Shown here: positions 1 to 12,334 of the stretch, one piece after another | How the letters are laid out: each line of letters starts with the position of its first letter | Numbering within the stretch: the first letter of the stretch is position 1 | DNA from: Heterodera schachtii | Lineage: Eukaryota; Nematoda; Chromadorea; Rhabditida; Heteroderidae | Length of the DNA stretch: 64,000 nt | Assembly (NCBI GenBank): GCA_023374025.1 | Contig: SIJG01000017.1 | Span: 1,007,671-1,071,670 of the forward strand | Direction of reading: 5' to 3' | Translations under genes and position numbers: made by a program | Notes under the pieces: generated by a model | What the model was told of the DNA's origin: nothing | What the model saw: only the letters and a program-made list of their open reading frames with translations | Database searches by the model: none

Positions 1-7
1 TCCTTAG

Positions 8-3000
8 GCCATCTCCCGATGCCTTTTGGTCATTCTGTCGACAATTTCCTCCATTTGGTGCCCGCCTTCGTCGTCTTCGACAACATTTTGTACCAACTCA
101 TCCGCCATTTGAACATCTCCGAATTCATTGTCCTCTACGACAAACATTTTGACGAAAAAGTCGAATACGACTGGAGAAAATTGTTCAGCGCAGCTTCGAA
201 GAAAGCCGTCCTTTTTGAGCCGATGTTCACCAAAATGAGCGTAAATTCAGACGGACTCAATTTTAAAAGGCCAATGTCCCATCCAAACTTTAATTTGTTG
301 GATTAGCAGAAGAAAGGGATTGATCCTCTACTGATCAGTAAATCACCCACTGATCAGAACCAATGGAAAGTACCGATCCATCCATCACTTTTTTCCACTT
401 TTTGCATAGGATGCCACCGAACACGTCAAACAGTTGGACGTGGGCTCAAAAAGTGTGAAAAATATTTTCATTGTCGCTTCCACCAAAAATGCAGAACTGT
501 GAGAATTATTCACTTTTGCTGAATTACAGTACCGCCCTTGTTGGCTACCGTATGCCTTCAGATATATGCAAGCGGCCATTCTTCAGTTCGAAGCGCGACA
601 CTTCCCCAATTTCATTGTGTTCACAAAGGACACATTGGCACTGAAATGTGAAGACTGTGTGAGTGCCAGCTTATTTTGGTGGGTGACGGACCAGCGAAAA
701 GGAACGAAATTAAAATTGCCAATTGAAATTGGACAAAATTTGTAAAGGATCCGAATTATGCCCAATGGTCGGGTGGCCACGCTAAGAAACTTCAACGAGT
801 TTTTGAGACAGGTGAACCATTAAATGATAATTTATATTGGCAACAATTGACAATGCCATCGACCAAAAAATTTGCATTGGCAATGCCATGCCAATTAATT
901 CTTGGCCTTGGCCAAATGCCCAGGAGGAGATGGAAATGGACTACAAAGTGCCGGTGCCGACCTTCTCCGAGACGCAAGTGTCCTTCTGTCTGGACATCAT
1001 AAACATTACCACTCGCTATTTGCTTATGACCAACGATTTGCTAGTCAAAAAGGCAAAAAAATTGCCGAAAAATTTTTGGAATGAGCGAAATTCGACAAAA
1101 GAGAAAACGCTGACCAAAATGATATCGAATCCGCGGGAGGAATTCGAATTCGGAAGATATAAGCACAATCACGGGAAGGAGTTTTATCAGGTGGGAGCAT
1201 TTAAGAAGAAAAAGGCACTGATGGAGAGGCAAATGATTAACGGAAAGAAAGAGTGTTTCAGGCGATGATCGGAATGATTATGAAAGTGGAGAGACGAATT
1301 GAAGAGCCGGACGTGGACTATTACAAATATGTGAGGGGGGGGGGGGGGGCAAAGTTAAGACGAGAACAATGGGACGGGGCAGGGACGGTCCCAGGATTTC
1401 GGTTTGGGGGGGGGGTACCACCCCCCCGGGCGACGACCTTTTTTTTTTTTTTTTTTTTTTTTGCTTTTCACTCCGCTTTTTTTTGCGGCGGTTTTCCAGA
1501 AAACTTTTGGGGAACAAGGGGTCCGGCGGTGCCGATAGGCGCCGCCGGGAAAATTTTTGCGTTTTTAATGCGATTTGTTAACGAATTTTGTACAAAAAAG
1601 TGACGAATTTTGCGATTTTGAGCCATTGTTAGGAGATTTTCGTCAAAAATGTCCATTTTTTGAAAATTTATTGAAATTTTTTGGAGAATACTATTTTTTC
1701 CTTAAAAATTTCGGGTGCGGAGGGGCCTTGGGGGGGGGGGTACGTACCCCGCGTACCCCCCCCCCCCCTGGGACCGTCCCTGGGACGGGGGCTGGGAACT
1801 AAACCAATTTTAAGCTCAAATGACAATTAATTAGTGTGGGTTCGAGATTCTCGGCCAATTGGACCTTTCTTATGATTGGTAGTCCAATTGGCAGGTCGCA
1901 AATTGGACGCTGGAGAAAGGAATTTGGCCATTGTATGGCAATTTGAACGTGGACGTGCAACATTTGAATCACTACCGTATCGTTACAATAATCGTTGAGT
2001 CAATCAAATGCAAATTGTGTCATTCATTTTCTGTTGTTCGTTTTGTTCAGCATGAACCGTACATCCAATTGGTGTCAGAAAACGCAACTCAATCTTCGGG
2101 CATTGAGAAGCCCAGGCCCTGTGCCAGCACGAAACCCGTCTTTCTGAACACGGGCCAACGCGTGGAGGGCTATTGCATCGATTTGCTAACGATGCTAACA
2201 GAAGTGGGCTGACCAATTAACAACGATAATTGCCCACTAATTGACTGATTAAAACTTTTAACCCCCTTTTTCAATTGTCTATTAATTCATTCTTTTTTAG
2301 TCTCTGAATTTCACATTTGAACTGTATTTGGTCGAAGACGGCTTATTCGGCTCTTTTGACGAAAATGGCAATTGGGACGGAATGATTGGCGATTTGGTGT
2401 TGGGCAAAGCGGAGTTGGCAGTTGGCCCAATTTCGGGTGGGGATTTACGGCCAAACATTCGCCTGCCTTTCTTTACTTTTGCCCTTTCTTTTTGCCAACT
2501 TTCAGTGTTGGCCGAGCGTGAAAATGACATTGACTTTACGGTGCCCTTTTACGATTTGGTCGGCCTTGGCATTTTGATGAAGCGATCGGACGTTGAATAT
2601 TCAATGTTCAAATTCCTCAAAGTGATTTGTTGATCCTCTCTCTCCTTTTTTTATGTTTAATTCCCACCAAAAGGTGCTCGAATGGCCCGTTTGGATGTGC
2701 ATTTTGGGTTCGTTTTTTGGCATTTGGCATTTGCCCACCGTTTGTCCCCCAGGGGCTTATCTGTTCACCAGCACTTTGCTTTGGGTGTTCGACCGGTTCA
2801 GTCCCTACTCGTACAGAAACAACAGCGAAAGGTACGCCGAGGACGAGGAGAAGCGCAACTTCACATTCAAAGTGCGCATTTGCCATTCGAATCTATCCAA
2901 TCCCTCCCCCCTTTAGGAATGCCTTTGGTTTTGTATGACTTCGCTGACCCCCCAGGGGGGCGGCGAAGCGCCAAAAAATGTTTCGGGTCGTTTGGTGGCG

Positions 3001-4360
3001 GCCACTTGGTGGCTTTTCGGCTTCATCATCATCGCCTCTTACACGGCCAATTTGGCTGCCTTTCTGACAGTTTCGCGAATGGAACAGACAATTAAGTGAG
3101 CTCATTATGCCCCGGGGGCATTAGCAAATGGCGAAACATTTAGCGAATTGGACGACTTGGCCAAACAGTACAAAATTGAATACGCCCCGCTGAAGGGAGG
3201 CTCAACCGAAACGTAAGGAAAGCGAACAAAAGGCCAAAAAAAGAAAAACAATGCCAAAATAAATCACAGATACTTCCGAAGAATGGCCGAAATTGAGGAG
3301 GACTTTTACAAGTAATTGAAGAGATAAATGAAATTGGTCAAATTCCCTAAATGGAATTTATTTGCAGCATTTGGAAGAATATGTCACTCAGTGAGTCGGC
3401 GGAGACGAGCAGTCGCGCAAAATTGGCAGTGCGATAATTCACAAATTTGGACAATTAATTCGGGGTTAATTAATTAAAGGTATGGGATTATCCCATTTCC
3501 GACAAATTCACCAATATGTGGCGCTTTATGCAGGGTGAGTCCATTTTGGGGACGGAACACTTTCGGCACAAATCGCTCATTTTCAGAGTCCAAATTGCCA
3601 TTGTCCGTCGAAGAAGCAATTGACAGAGTTTTGAACTCGGAGAAGGAATTTGCATTCATCGGTTGGGTTGAATCAGGTCAATGTGTGCCGAATGATTCTT
3701 TGCTTTTCAGCCGATGCCATGGAAATAAAATATGCCATTCTGACCAATTGCCAACTGCAGCAAGTCTGACGATGCCATCTCGCCCATTCCCCCCCCCCCC
3801 CTCCCCTTTCTCAGATTGGCACCGAATTCTCCCGGAAACCCTACGCAATTGCCGTCCAAACGGGCCACGTGCTGAAGGAGCCGCTGAGCCAAGCGATTTT
3901 GAGGCTGCAAAATGAACGCAAATTGGAGACATGCAAAGAGCGGTGGTGGCACCAAAACGAACGGCGGAAAGACTGCCCGAATTTGGAGGACGACAGCAGC
4001 GGAATATCCATTCGGAACATCGGCGGAGTGTTTATCGTGGGCAAAAACGCGACAAAAAGAACAACTCATTTTAAGTTGTCTTAGGTAATTTTGGCGGGCA
4101 TTGGCATTTCCATGACGATGCTTCTCATCGAGTACATTTACTACTCGAGGAAATTTAAAGCATCATCAGCAGCAGCAGAAGAGAATGAAAAGGGCAAAAA
4201 GTTGAGTGACGAAAACGGACAACAAAACGGAAGTGATTTGGGAGTCATCAGAAAGATGGGGAAAAGGGAATTGGAGACGGACAATGTTCAACACCGTCGA
4301 CCCGCCGAACATCGCCATTCGGCATCGATATTCAACAACCCGGCATTTAATGTTGATTGA
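8..4360 (+). CDS. Ir25a-like: IR25a-type ionotropic receptor (iGluR superfamily), 5' partial
   Basis: Ligand-gated cation channel subunit of the IR25a branch, known in arthropods as the broadly expressed co-receptor for chemo-, thermo- and hygrosensory IRs. The first exon starts after a CCTTAG acceptor at the window edge, so upstream exons are missing. Visible in order: amino-terminal-domain exons (about 8-1330); S1 with EGYCIDLLTML (about 2165) and VEDGLFGSF (about 2330); M1 (about 2680); ECLWFCMTSLTPQGGGEAPKN before the pore helix (about 2918); the M3 hallmark SYTANLAAFLTVSR (about 3040); S2 with DDLAKQYKIEYAPLKG, KLAVWDYPISDKF and EFSRKPYAIAVQTG; a last helix after GISIRNIGGVFIV; and a short cytoplasmic tail ending at 4360. 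These blocks match the IR25a family almost residue for residue from memory, better than classical AMPA or NMDA receptors. One intron carries a GC-rich dispersed element (1370-1800). The exact N-terminal exon chain is uncertain. Confidence 0.9.
1370..1800. mobile_element. Dispersed GC-tipped element, copy 1 (non-autonomous, intronic)
   Basis: The insert lies in an IR25a intron. It begins with GGGACGGTCCCAG followed by a poly-G/GGTACC block and ends with poly-G, GTACGTACC, poly-C and CTGGGACCGTCCC, so its ends are inverted copies of each other. The interior is T-rich and contains ATACTATTTTTTCCTTAAA. A second, diverged copy lies at 34795-35080 with the same order of blocks. No coding capacity is visible. 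It is probably a MITE-like or foldback element; the superfamily is unknown and the exact ends are uncertain because of the homopolymers. Confidence 0.6.
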
Positions 4361-4446
4361 TTATGAGAGGAAAGAGAGGACGGCACATTCATTATACTGT
4401 TGTATATACAGTTTTAAACAAAATCAGCAGAATCATACGCTTAAAC

Positions 4447-4452
4447 AATAAA
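4447..4452 (+). promoter_or_regulatory. Likely poly(A) signal of the IR25a gene
   Basis: AATAAA lies 87 nt after the IR25a stop codon, with further AATAAA-like hexamers just downstream. The next gene (WAPL) converges from the other strand and ends at 4661, so the two 3' ends share about 300 bp. Confidence 0.5.
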
Positions 4453-4660
4453 TGCAAATCACTTTTCGCCAAATAAAATAAATATTGAAATACAAATCAA
4501 ATCAAAATGATAAAACGACAAACAGACAGAAGAAAAGAAAAGTGAGTAAAGGTTAGGAAAAGAGTCAGTTAGACACAAAGCAACAGCAGAAGAAGAAGAA
4601 GAAGAAAAGTGTGACAATGAATGTGGACAAACCAACGGCCATTGTCCCAATGCCATCGAA

Positions 4661-7493
4661 TCAGTCGGCCGAATTTGTGGCCAATTCGAACGAAGTTATG
4701 AGCCGTTCGATGTTTTTGACCGTTCCCTCTTTCAATCTCTGAATGAAATGCCATTTTAAAACAATGGAAGAATGTTTGGCATTGCTCTTGTAGTACACCA
4801 CCTTAGTAATTTGCATAAATTCGAGAAATCGCTTCAGTTGCTCAGACATTGGCCTCACGTCGCTATTCGGCACCAATTCCTTCACTTGATTTGCCAGTTT
4901 CTATGGCCGAATTTTCCATTTACTGTTTAAACAAAGAAAAATGAAGCGCCACCTCATCAGAATCCACCAAAATGGCCACCACCAAAGAGCAATAGGAGGC
5001 GATCATACCTTAAAACATTCAGAATCACAACACTTGGTATTTTCGGTCTTTTGCTTTCTCTTTTTCACTGTCTCTCCTTTTTCCCTTTTGTCCCTCATTC
5101 TCTCCCTCTCTCTCTCCAACGCACTGTCTTCCATGTGTGCCGATGCTTTGTTCATCGCCGATTGAATTGCCGCGATGATTTCGTCCTCGCTCATGCTTTG
5201 CTGTCCCCTGCCGTTGCCCCCCGCTGTTCTCCCCCCATTCGCCGTTCCGTTGCTCCCCTCGTCGTCCCCCAACTCCGTGCCCCCGCCTCCTTCGGCTTCT
5301 TCCTCCTCCACAAATTGCTCTTCCGCCACCAATTCGTTGTCCAATTCCTCGTCGATGGTTTTGGCGGCTGAGTCATGGCGGATGAAAAGCTTACGTGGAA
5401 AAGCATAAGAAAACAGGGAAAAAATGATGCCAAATTTTGCACTTTGGTTAGAATTTCGACGGACGACAATTCGTTGAGCGTTTCGCCGTTAGAATCGACA
5501 AAATTCGACTTTAAAGCAACAAATCTTCGGCGATTGGCAGAACATCGCTCCAATAAATTGACCAAAAGGCCGAACATCTGAACAAATGAAATTGTAAGAA
5601 GGCAATTAAGCCAATTAATTAAGCAAATGAAGTTGAGACCATGCAACAAACGTCGAAGAATTTGTCTTTAGGCGCATTTTGAAAATGGGAGGCCAACAGA
5701 GAGAGACAATTGGCGAGAAAACCGGCGACTTGGCCAATTTTCAGAGAGGCATTTTCTAAACAAAATTTGGCAAAAAATAATAAATACCAAAAATTTAAAC
5801 ACCATTCTCGTGACTGATGTTCATCAGAACTCGACAGGACAAACAAATGCATTCGAACAGTTTATCACTTTCACTTTGGGAGGCGCCGTATTCAGACGAC
5901 GAGGGTTGGCAGGCCTCGAGAAATTTGGCAGCGAAATTCAAAAACCTGACCAAAAAGAAATCATTATATTGAAAAATATCCAATAAAAATAATACTTGGC
6001 GGTTGAAAATATGAGCAAACTGTTGCGATGTTGGATTAAAAACATTTGGTTCTTCTTGTCAAAAACTGCCGCCTCAAATAGAAAAGAAATTACGCATTTC
6101 GACAAATATTTTACATTTTCCAGAATTCGAAAGCACCGCTCGACAATGTTAAGTCGGGAAAAGACATCGGCGGTTGAATGGACCAACTCGAGAATGACTT
6201 TGTCAACTGAAATTAATTAATTCATTCATTCATTAATTAATGTTCATTTTCCTGCATTAATTGTAAAATATTTGCTACATTTTGCGACTATGCTCGTCAG
6301 ACAGCCGGAATTGAGAAGATTCGTCTTGAAAAAGGAGCCATGCTCTCGCGTTGCCATGTAAGCAAGTGCTTCGAGTGCCAAGTAGGGACTGGCGATGTTG
6401 TCGAGTGCCATGTCGAATTTTATTTGCTTAGAGGAGAGAGTTTGGCAATTGACGTGCCAATCCTTCATTATGAGCCAAATCTTAACACAAAAACAAATGT
6501 CAATTTAGTGGAAAAAGCACTGAAATGACGGCACAAAAAATGTTTTCCATTTCCTTCCCGTACACATTTTTCCCCTAATGATTATGGCACCGTTTCCGTG
6601 TGCTTTTTGTGTTCCTCGTCCATTTTGGCACGCTGAGAGTCTTGCCGGAGGAGTTCAGAAATGAGTCGAAAACAATTCTGAAAGAGAGAGAACAGCAGGG
6701 AAAAGCACCAAGAGGGCAAAAGCAGAAGCCGAAGTTACTTCAGAGGGCGGAATACTCTTTTGGTCGCGAGCCAACAAATACAAAAGGCAGGAGGAGGACA
6801 GAGAAAAGACCTAACAATCAAATACAATAAAAAGGGAACATTATCGAAAAAAGAGTACCGACGAGTTCGAGGACAGTTCGTTTAAGACGCCAAAGAGTTT
6901 TTCAAGTTGGACACTTTTTGTGCGTAAAAAGTTGCGGAATTGGGGAATAATGGCCTTTTTGATGAGTTGGACCAAGCTGGAAAAAGGCACTTTCATACCA
7001 GGAACAAAAGGACCTTTTACCTGAGACTTTTCAGGTTTTGAGCAGCCTTTTCATCGAAAATGGTCGTCAAAACGTAATGCAATTCATGTTTAAAATCTGA
7101 ATCGAAAAAATACGTATAAATAAATTGTAGTTTTATTTGCCCTGTGTCATTAATTTCTGACCCTGAATTTGCCCTCGAATGGCATTCGATTTGGGCTGGG
7201 CCGCCCTGCTATAAACGGCATAGCACGAAAACTGCTGAACCCTTTGAAATTTGGCTGCCGGCGGTGCGTTTACACTGGAAAATTGCATAATTATTTAATA
7301 TGCTCAATTCAATTGACCACCCTTGGCCAATTGCCCCGTCGGCTTCGCTCCCATCGAAGTCGAATTCTTCGGCGCCCCGTTTCATAGCGATCGATGAATC
7401 TGAAAACGATTCCAAAATGTGTTGTAAAACACCAAAATTACCGCCATCAGATTGACAATGGCCAGTGGCATTCTTTCCATTCAGCAGAGACAT
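4661..7493 (-). CDS. wapl-1: WAPL cohesin-release factor
   Basis: WAPL acts in the nucleus with PDS5 to open the cohesin ring and remove it from chromosomes. The start chosen is the ATG at 7493 (MSLLNGKNATGH). The identification rests on several exons in the right order that match the WAPL helical-repeat domain: ELHYVLTTIFDEK (about 7090-7040), LVQLIKKAIIPQFRNFLRTK (about 7000), LALEALAYMATREHGSFFK (about 6400), IVERCFRILENVK (about 6140), CLSCRVLMNISHENG (about 5820), QMFGLLVNLLERCSANRRRF (about 5560), an acidic Gly-rich loop, then SAHMEDSALERERER and the C-terminal MSEQLKRFLEFMQIT. The N-terminal part before the domain is very short, about 100 residues, so the long disordered PDS5- and cohesin-binding N-terminus of vertebrate WAPL is absent or diverged. 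It lies 227 bp downstream of the ClC-7-like gene on the same strand, compatible with an operon. Confidence 0.85.
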
Positions 7494-7499
7494 TGTCCG

Positions 7500-7719
7500 T
7501 TGTTAATAGTGTTACCTACCAATGTTAAGTGCGCAAAAAAAAAACATAAAATGACAAAAAGTCATTTAAACAAAAAAAATAATGAAAAGCAAAAAATAAA
7601 TGCAAATATTCAAGCAAAAAAAGAAAATTATTAACATGTAATTTAATATTATTTACCAGTCAATGATAAAAAAGTGAAAAATACAAAAGAAAACGGAAAG
7701 GCAAAATGAGAAAAAAGAA
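7500..7719. other. Short A-rich intercistronic spacer
   Basis: The gap between the end of the chloride-transporter gene and the WAPL start on the minus strand is about 220 bp, rich in A runs on the plus strand (T runs in the sense of the genes). This spacing and composition resemble the intercistronic regions of nematode operons, where SL2-type trans-splicing follows a U-rich element. That is inference from spacing only. Confidence 0.3.
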
Positions 7720-10700
7720 TCAATTGTTGTAAGGGGAGATGTGAATCTCATGCACAAGATAAGCACCTTTCACCCGCCGTTCTTTGAAGCGCGCAATGTC
7801 TTTTCGCGTTATGATCCCTCTCAGCTGAAAACAAAATCCAATTCACTTACAATTAGAGTAAATAAATAAGACGGAAGAACCCGATTTTCCCGATCAACGA
7901 CGAGCAAAAAGCGAAGTCCAAGTCCCCGAAAAACACGATGGATGGAGTCAAGGGAAGAGTCGAGGGGCACACGATAGGGCGAAGGATGCATAAACGGCTT
8001 AAGGTCAACCCAAGAGCGTTCATCGGCCACAGTCAGTCCGAGTTGGGATATTTTGGACTCAACCCTAAACAAAGTGTGGGAGTTGTTGGACGGAAATGCC
8101 AAAAAGAAAAACACACCCACCTTGGATAGAACTCACTGAAATCCTCGAGACTTATCGGAGTATGTCCATTTGCGGGATACTTTCCCTCGTAATCCAACGT
8201 AAAATGCTAAATGATGATTAGTCTTTGACGTTTATATATATCAATGCGTCCGTCTAACCTTTTTCTGCAGTATCACAATGAGTTGCGACCTGAACACAAT
8301 GCCCAACAGATTTCCGTAGTTGGGGAATTGGGAGTCGCCGATGCTCGCGTCGATTCGATTTACGACCGGAAAACCATGGTGACGCGTCGAGCGCAGAATT
8401 TCCACAATTCGGCCAACATTTTCCACTCTCTCCAGTGCAACGACATCCCGTCGCATCACTTTCTTGGCCAAAATGTTCCGAGAAAGTTTTGGAGGGTCCC
8501 ATCCGAGAAGGGGCACTTCGGCCAAATCGATGTGTTCGTCGTACAACCCCTAAAGCAGAAAACCTGACAAACCAACCAAATTGGAAAACAGAAACACTGA
8601 CTCCGGTGAACCAATCGCCGACCCATTTGGCGATCATCAGAACGAGCATAATTGGAAGACCGAAGGTTATGTTTTTAGTCGCTTCGACAATGATGGCGGT
8701 TAAAGAAATGGTCATCCTGTAAAAAAGGAACGACGGAATAAAAGGTCGAATCAAATGCACTAAAGTCGGTCGTAAATAAATTACCGAACAATTCCGCCGA
8801 GTTGCGCAGCCGCACCAACCAAAGCGTATTTCCCGGGGTCAATTTGACCCTAATTAAAATGAATTACTTTCAGTAAAACAATCACAAAAAAAAGCACAAA
8901 CCAATTGTGGAAAAAGATTTTGAACACAAATGCCAAACAGACGACCCCAAGCGGCGCCGGTGAGCAAAGACGGAATGAACACCTAAGGGACAATGAACAA
9001 CAATTGGCATGGAAAGGACGACAAAAACGCACTCCACTGGGAACTGAAAGTCCGTAGGTCCATAAAGTAAGGACGAAGTATTCGACAGCGAAAACGAAAA
9101 GAGTAAAAGGACGGAAAGAGGAGGACGGAGAATGGAACAGACTCTTCACACTCTCTTCCGGGTTTTGGAAGAACAAATTGGCAACGGCACTGTAAGTGCC
9201 TTTGGGACACCAAAGCTGAAAAGGGAAGTCCAAGGAAAGGAAAAGTTGTAATAAGAAAGAGTACCTTGGTGACTTCATTCAAATTCGGATTTACGCCGAT
9301 TGGCTAAAACAAAATTTTTTTATTGAAAATCTCTGATTTGTGAGTTATTCTCTGAAAAAAATTACCTGACAATCGCGCAGATAAAATAAAGTGACAAAGC
9401 CAATGAAAGCAGATGAAGCGGCAACCAACAAAGCCTCGGCAAATTTTTGACATTTCAAGCGCAAATATCTGACATTGTTTAACAATTATTGTCTTTTGAA
9501 TAGGAATAAAAATACTTTTTGCGAAATCGAGAAAGTTTGAGGTTGAGGTAATTGAATAATGCGCCCAAAAGACCGCCAATCACTCCGACAATCATAAAAA
9601 AGGGAAGTTCCCAAATTCCGTAAACGTTAGTGGCTTCCTGAATGCATATTGTACAATTAGATATGGAATACAAAAAACAAAACAAAACCAGTCACATCGA
9701 AAGTGCCAAAATTTGCCAAGCCGTTCCAGGACAAAATGCCAGGCTGTTTGTAGAAAAGGCTCATGAAGCAGTTCAATGTAAATGTTGAGATCATCGCAGT
9801 GAAAACCTGAATCAACTTCCAATTTGGCATTCAAACAAAAACGGACCATTCGCCAGGTGAGCGATTGATTCCAGAAACTGGCCCCCTCTTCCAAACTGAA
9901 AAGCACGCCACCAATTGGCGAGGCAAATGCCGCAGAAACACCGGCGGCAGCGCCGGCACTCACAAAATCGCGCTTTTCCCGGTCATTTCGGAAATATTTG
10001 AACAATCCGAAGTCCACAGGCAATGATAAGCAACGGCCCTGGGAAATACCGGCGGCGACAACAGCGCCAGAATGAATCATGGGACCTTCCTGAACAATGG
10101 AAAATATATTAATATTTAAAGAGGAAGAAGCCAAACAACTTGAAGATTTCGACCTAATTGTAAGAAAAAAGGTACAGAAAAATTTGTGAGTAAAATTATT
10201 AACTCTTTTAATGATATTTATTTCTAATTACTTTTCCTGCAGCCAATCCGCCACCCACAGAACATGCAACGCCGACTGAAAAGGTCGTTGTTTGTAAAAA
10301 GACGTTAAAAGTTTCACCAGCTTTGGCAAGAAGTGTCTTCAGGCGCACAACGCCAGGTATTTGTATTCCGTTCAAAAAACATTTGATTTGCGGAATTCCG
10401 GACCCAATGGCCACTGGGGAGACAACGATAACCAAAAACGATGCCACGGCAACCAAAGCGCAATTGTATAATGCCCAAACCCAAAGAATTGTCCACGTAC
10501 AACCCGAACTGCCGACACTGCCCTCCTCACAAGAGTGGATTACTGGAGAGGAAAAAGACAATTAAAAATTAAATTAAAAATATATTTTAATTATTTAAAC
10601 ATGCAATTGTTAATGATGAGGTGGAATTTTAGTTTTGAATTGTAATAAACGAGCACGTCAATGAATGCTGCAACTGAAGCGGTTGCAACACCAATCAAAA

Positions 10701-11176
10701 AACAAACGATCCATCGGTCGACCGTTTGTCGGAACAATTTTCGCTGTTTTAGAACTTTGATTGATGCTCAAAATATAAAAAAGGTAACTCACCTGATGCC
10801 CTTTATCCTTTTCAGCAGCACGATAAAGTTCGTTCTCGATTAATTCATAGTCGAGACTTTCGTATTTCTCGGAAAGTGTATGTTCCGATGCGCCATCAGA
10901 AAGTTTCCGACTGCCACTAAATTGACGTCTCCGCACTTCCTCTTGTTCTCGCAGCCGTTCTTCTCTCCTTCGTCTTGAAAAAAGGGTCGATGTGGACGAA
11001 ACTCGCTCTATTCCACTGACGGGATCTTCATTTGGGTCGAGACTAAAAAGAATACCAAACTTATGAAAGTAAAAAAAACGCATTAAAGAAAAAAATCACC
11101 TGTTGTGTGAAAACCTTCGGTCTGTTCGACTCCAAATCAATGGACGTTGATCAGAAGACAAACCGAAATTTCTCAT
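7720..11176 (-). CDS. clh-6: ClC-7-type chloride/proton exchanger
   Basis: CLC-family 2Cl-/H+ antiporter of the ClC-6/7 branch, expected in lysosomal and late endosomal membranes (in vertebrates with the subunit OSTM1). The start chosen is the ATG at 11176 ([10 protein letters not shown]). Visible in order: cytoplasmic N-terminus with [15 protein letters not shown] (about 10850), first membrane helix (about 10700), the Cl- filter [13 protein letters not shown] (about 10400-10370), the gating-glutamate segment spliced across an intron as [16 protein letters not shown] (10240 to 10085), [18 protein letters not shown], the proton-glutamate region [17 protein letters not shown] (about 9900-9850), further helices to about 8650, and two CBS domains ([12 protein letters not shown]..., then [18 protein letters not shown] to [13 protein letters not shown]). 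The filter serine and both key glutamates are present, so it should work as an exchanger. It diverges head-to-head from tomm-20. Confidence 0.9.
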
Positions 11177-11469
11177 GTTATCAACATGAACACCTCAATT
11201 AGAAGTCTTTAACTCATTTGTCAGTAAAGTCTTTAGGCTTTCAAAATTAAAAACTTTGGCGATTTGTATTTTAAAATTTCATTTAATAAAAAAGCCTAAT
11301 ACCTACCTAAAATCTTTTTTCAAGCTCAACCGTAACATGGGAAGTGGGAATGGACAAAGGTTAGTGGGACCTTATTTTTTGATACGGATTATATGCCTTT
11401 TCTTTTCAATAAGTTTGTTTTCTTTCAAATGCATGTAAATTGGAAATTTAGGTTATTATCATTCATACA
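11177..11469. promoter_or_regulatory. Divergent intergenic region, presumed bidirectional promoter
   Basis: The ClC-7-like gene (minus) and tomm-20 (plus) start 293 bp apart, head to head. The space is AT-rich with no coding potential. A TTTAG acceptor-like site just before the tomm-20 ATG could receive a spliced leader. The promoter role is inferred from arrangement only. Confidence 0.35.
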
Positions 11470-12160
11470 ATGTCTACCTTTTATTCGTTAAATGTTTCTT
11501 CGAATTGGCTGAAATATTTGTCTCTTGGGACGGCTTTGGTCGTTGGCTATGCAGTTTACATTGACCGTAAACGTCGCCTTGACCCGGAATACAAACAAAA
11601 AATTCGTCAAAGTAAATGGGTTTTATCTGATTGTTTGAGGCTTCTGTCTTACAATTAGACAGGAAACAGAAACAAGCCAACTTTTTCTACGCAAAAATGA
11701 GCGGAGGAGTTGATTTTCCCGACCCAAGTGATCCACAGGCGAATGAGATCTTCTTCTTCAGTCAGATCACCCTTGGAGAGGAGAAAATGCAGACTGGTTT
11801 TTTATTTATCGCCAGTCAATTTAATAATTGCGTTATATTAAAGGCCACATTGAGGAGGGGATTACGCATCTGTCGAATGCAATTGTGACTTGCTCGAAGC
11901 CTGACGAATTGCTCAGAATTTTCCAACAGACCATCCCACCGGAGTGTTTCAGTTTGCTTGTGCAGGCAATTCCTGGCGCCAGAATGGTAAATTATCATGA
12001 TTTATTGAAGATGAAACCATTTTTTTAGCGTCGGAATGCATCTTCATCGTATCGCCATGGGAGAGAGCCGATTGATTTAGACAGTGCAAAGATTGACGAT
12101 ATTGGTGACAATGCGGTCGACAAGAAAATGTTTGTTTTGCAAGATGACGAGCTTGAATGA
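11470..12160 (+). CDS. tomm-20: Mitochondrial import receptor TOM20
   Basis: Outer-membrane receptor that recognises presequences of mitochondrial precursors and passes them to the TOM complex. Four exons, 11470-11611, 11659-11796, 11844-11986 and 12029-12160, give 184 residues, slightly longer than the usual 145-190. The N-terminal helix YLSLGTALVVGYAVYIDRKRR anchors the protein. Next come the charged linker and TPR-like receptor fold (FFFSQITLGEEKMQTG, HIEEGITHLSNAI, LLRIFQQTIPPECFSLL) and an acidic tail ending DDELE. The intron phases join cleanly in frame. It is the first gene of a three-gene plus-strand cluster; RPS14 starts 174 bp after its stop. Confidence 0.92.
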
Positions 12161-12334
12161 AATGGAATATGACAGGAAAGCAGGCCACTCCAAATTATAT
12201 TTTGTTTTGTTTCGAATAAATTTGAAGTTTCTTCATAATTTATATCTAATTTGGTTGCGTTATTTCCGAACTATCTATTTTAACTTGTTGTTTAATTTTT
12301 TCCTTTTTTTTTGTCAGTTAATCTAGAAAAAGTA

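Noticed and set aside
1437..1465. Poly-T run followed by an apparent Phe-rich coding frame
   Set aside because: It is inside the dispersed element; homopolymer translation, not a gene.
5003..5344. Independent Glu/Gly-rich protein on the minus strand
   Set aside because: It is an internal WAPL exon: the acidic loop and HMEDSALERER helix continue the WAPL frame.
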